DNA from: Vombatus ursinus
Taxonomy: Eukaryota; Chordata; Mammalia; Diprotodontia; Vombatidae
Direction: 5' to 3'
DNA length: 64,000 nt
Assembly (NCBI RefSeq): GCF_900497805.2
Contig: NW_020954599.1
Coordinates: 45,307,241 to 45,371,240, forward strand
Each line of letters begins with the position of its first letter. The stretch's first letter is position 1. This document shows, in pieces, positions 63,700 through 64,000 of the stretch. Both the position numbers and the translations under genes were made by a program. The notes beneath the pieces were generated by a model. That model did not search any database, was not told where the DNA came from, and worked only from the letters and a program-made list of their open reading frames with translations.

Positions 63700-64000
63700 C
63701 ATCCCTCATAGCTTCACTCCTCTTAGAAGCTTTATAGTTGCCTTCAAAACTCAGCCTTCTTGTTGCCTTCAATACTCAATTTAATCACCACTTTTCCCAA
63801 TCCCCCCCAATAGTCATTGCTTTCCCTTCCCCTCAAAATTACCTTGCATTTATTTTTTATACATTAGTATATGTGTGTGTTGTCTTCTCTAATAGAATGT
63901 AAGCTCCTTGAGGGCTTCTTTATTTTTTCTTTGTATCCCCAGTGCCTAGCTCATGACAGGCACTTGATAAATGTTTGTGGTTGACTGATTGATTGATTGA
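63700..64000 (+). mobile_element. L2 LINE 3' end running to the window edge
   Basis: 'attgctttcccttcccctca', 'gaatgtaagctccttgaggg', 'ttgtatccccagtgcctagc' and 'gcacttgataaatgtttgtg', with a gattgattgattga tail at the last base. The element's tail may continue beyond the window. Confidence 0.93.

Overview
This window looks like a stretch of marsupial nuclear genome, probably intergenic or intronic, with no intact protein-coding gene that I can recognise. The main evidence is the repeat content. There are several copies of a tRNA-derived SINE with the marsupial signature (a 'gcagctaggtggcacagtgg' A-box region, a 'gagttcaaatcc' B box and a 'gtgaccctgggcaagtcac' core). There are many MIR/MAR1-type CORE-SINEs, and L2 (CR1-clade) LINEs that keep readable reverse-transcriptase segments. 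There are also L1 3' ends of the marsupial type, RTE-clade LINE fragments and a Tigger-like DNA transposon. Young, L2-rich and RTE-rich content together with this SINE family points to a marsupial. The SINE resembles the Australian-marsupial WSINE1 type, but I cannot fix the species. The sequence is AT-rich and CpG-poor, and has one 10-base assembly gap inside a GGAA microsatellite.

Layout. 0-6 kb: sparse old MIR and L2 remnants with a unique AT-rich block at about 2.1-3.6 kb. 6-8 kb: an LTR-like remnant next to a processed, 5'-truncated pseudogene of cyclin B2, then the gap-containing microsatellite and an orphan ORF behind a splice-acceptor-like site. 8-18 kb: dense LINE nests (L2, three L1 3' ends, L2 pieces in swapped order) and a strikingly CpG-rich LTR-like block at 14.4-15.2 kb. 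18-33 kb: SINE-rich, with unique blocks at about 22.2-23.5, 24.0-25.3, 27.6-29.1 and 30.7-31.9 kb. 33-37 kb: L2 RT region, RTE fragment, and an antisense L1 that carries its 5' end and ORF1 start but lacks everything downstream. 37-46 kb: SINEs, an RTE-SINE-like element, miniature mariner-like elements, an RTE 3' region and nested L2/L1. 46-49 kb: an RTE LINE split by a Tigger element with microsatellite arms and, separately, by a young SINE. 49-57 kb: mostly unique, candidate conserved noncoding sequence. 57-64 kb: an L2, a CR1/L3-type ORF1 with an esterase domain on the minus strand, a CR1/L3-type endonuclease region on the plus strand, a further SINE, and an L2 3' end running off the window.

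The genes do not work together as a pathway: what is here is a layered record of retrotransposition. The most informative points are an L1 copy that appears to have been primed inside ORF1, the permuted L2 pieces, the esterase/endonuclease pair in opposite orientations, the CpG-rich tandem-repeat LTR-like block, and insertions that give relative ages. I did not find evidence for a new functional system. Boundaries of old repeats are approximate (tens of bases), and family names come from recalled consensus sequences, not from a search.
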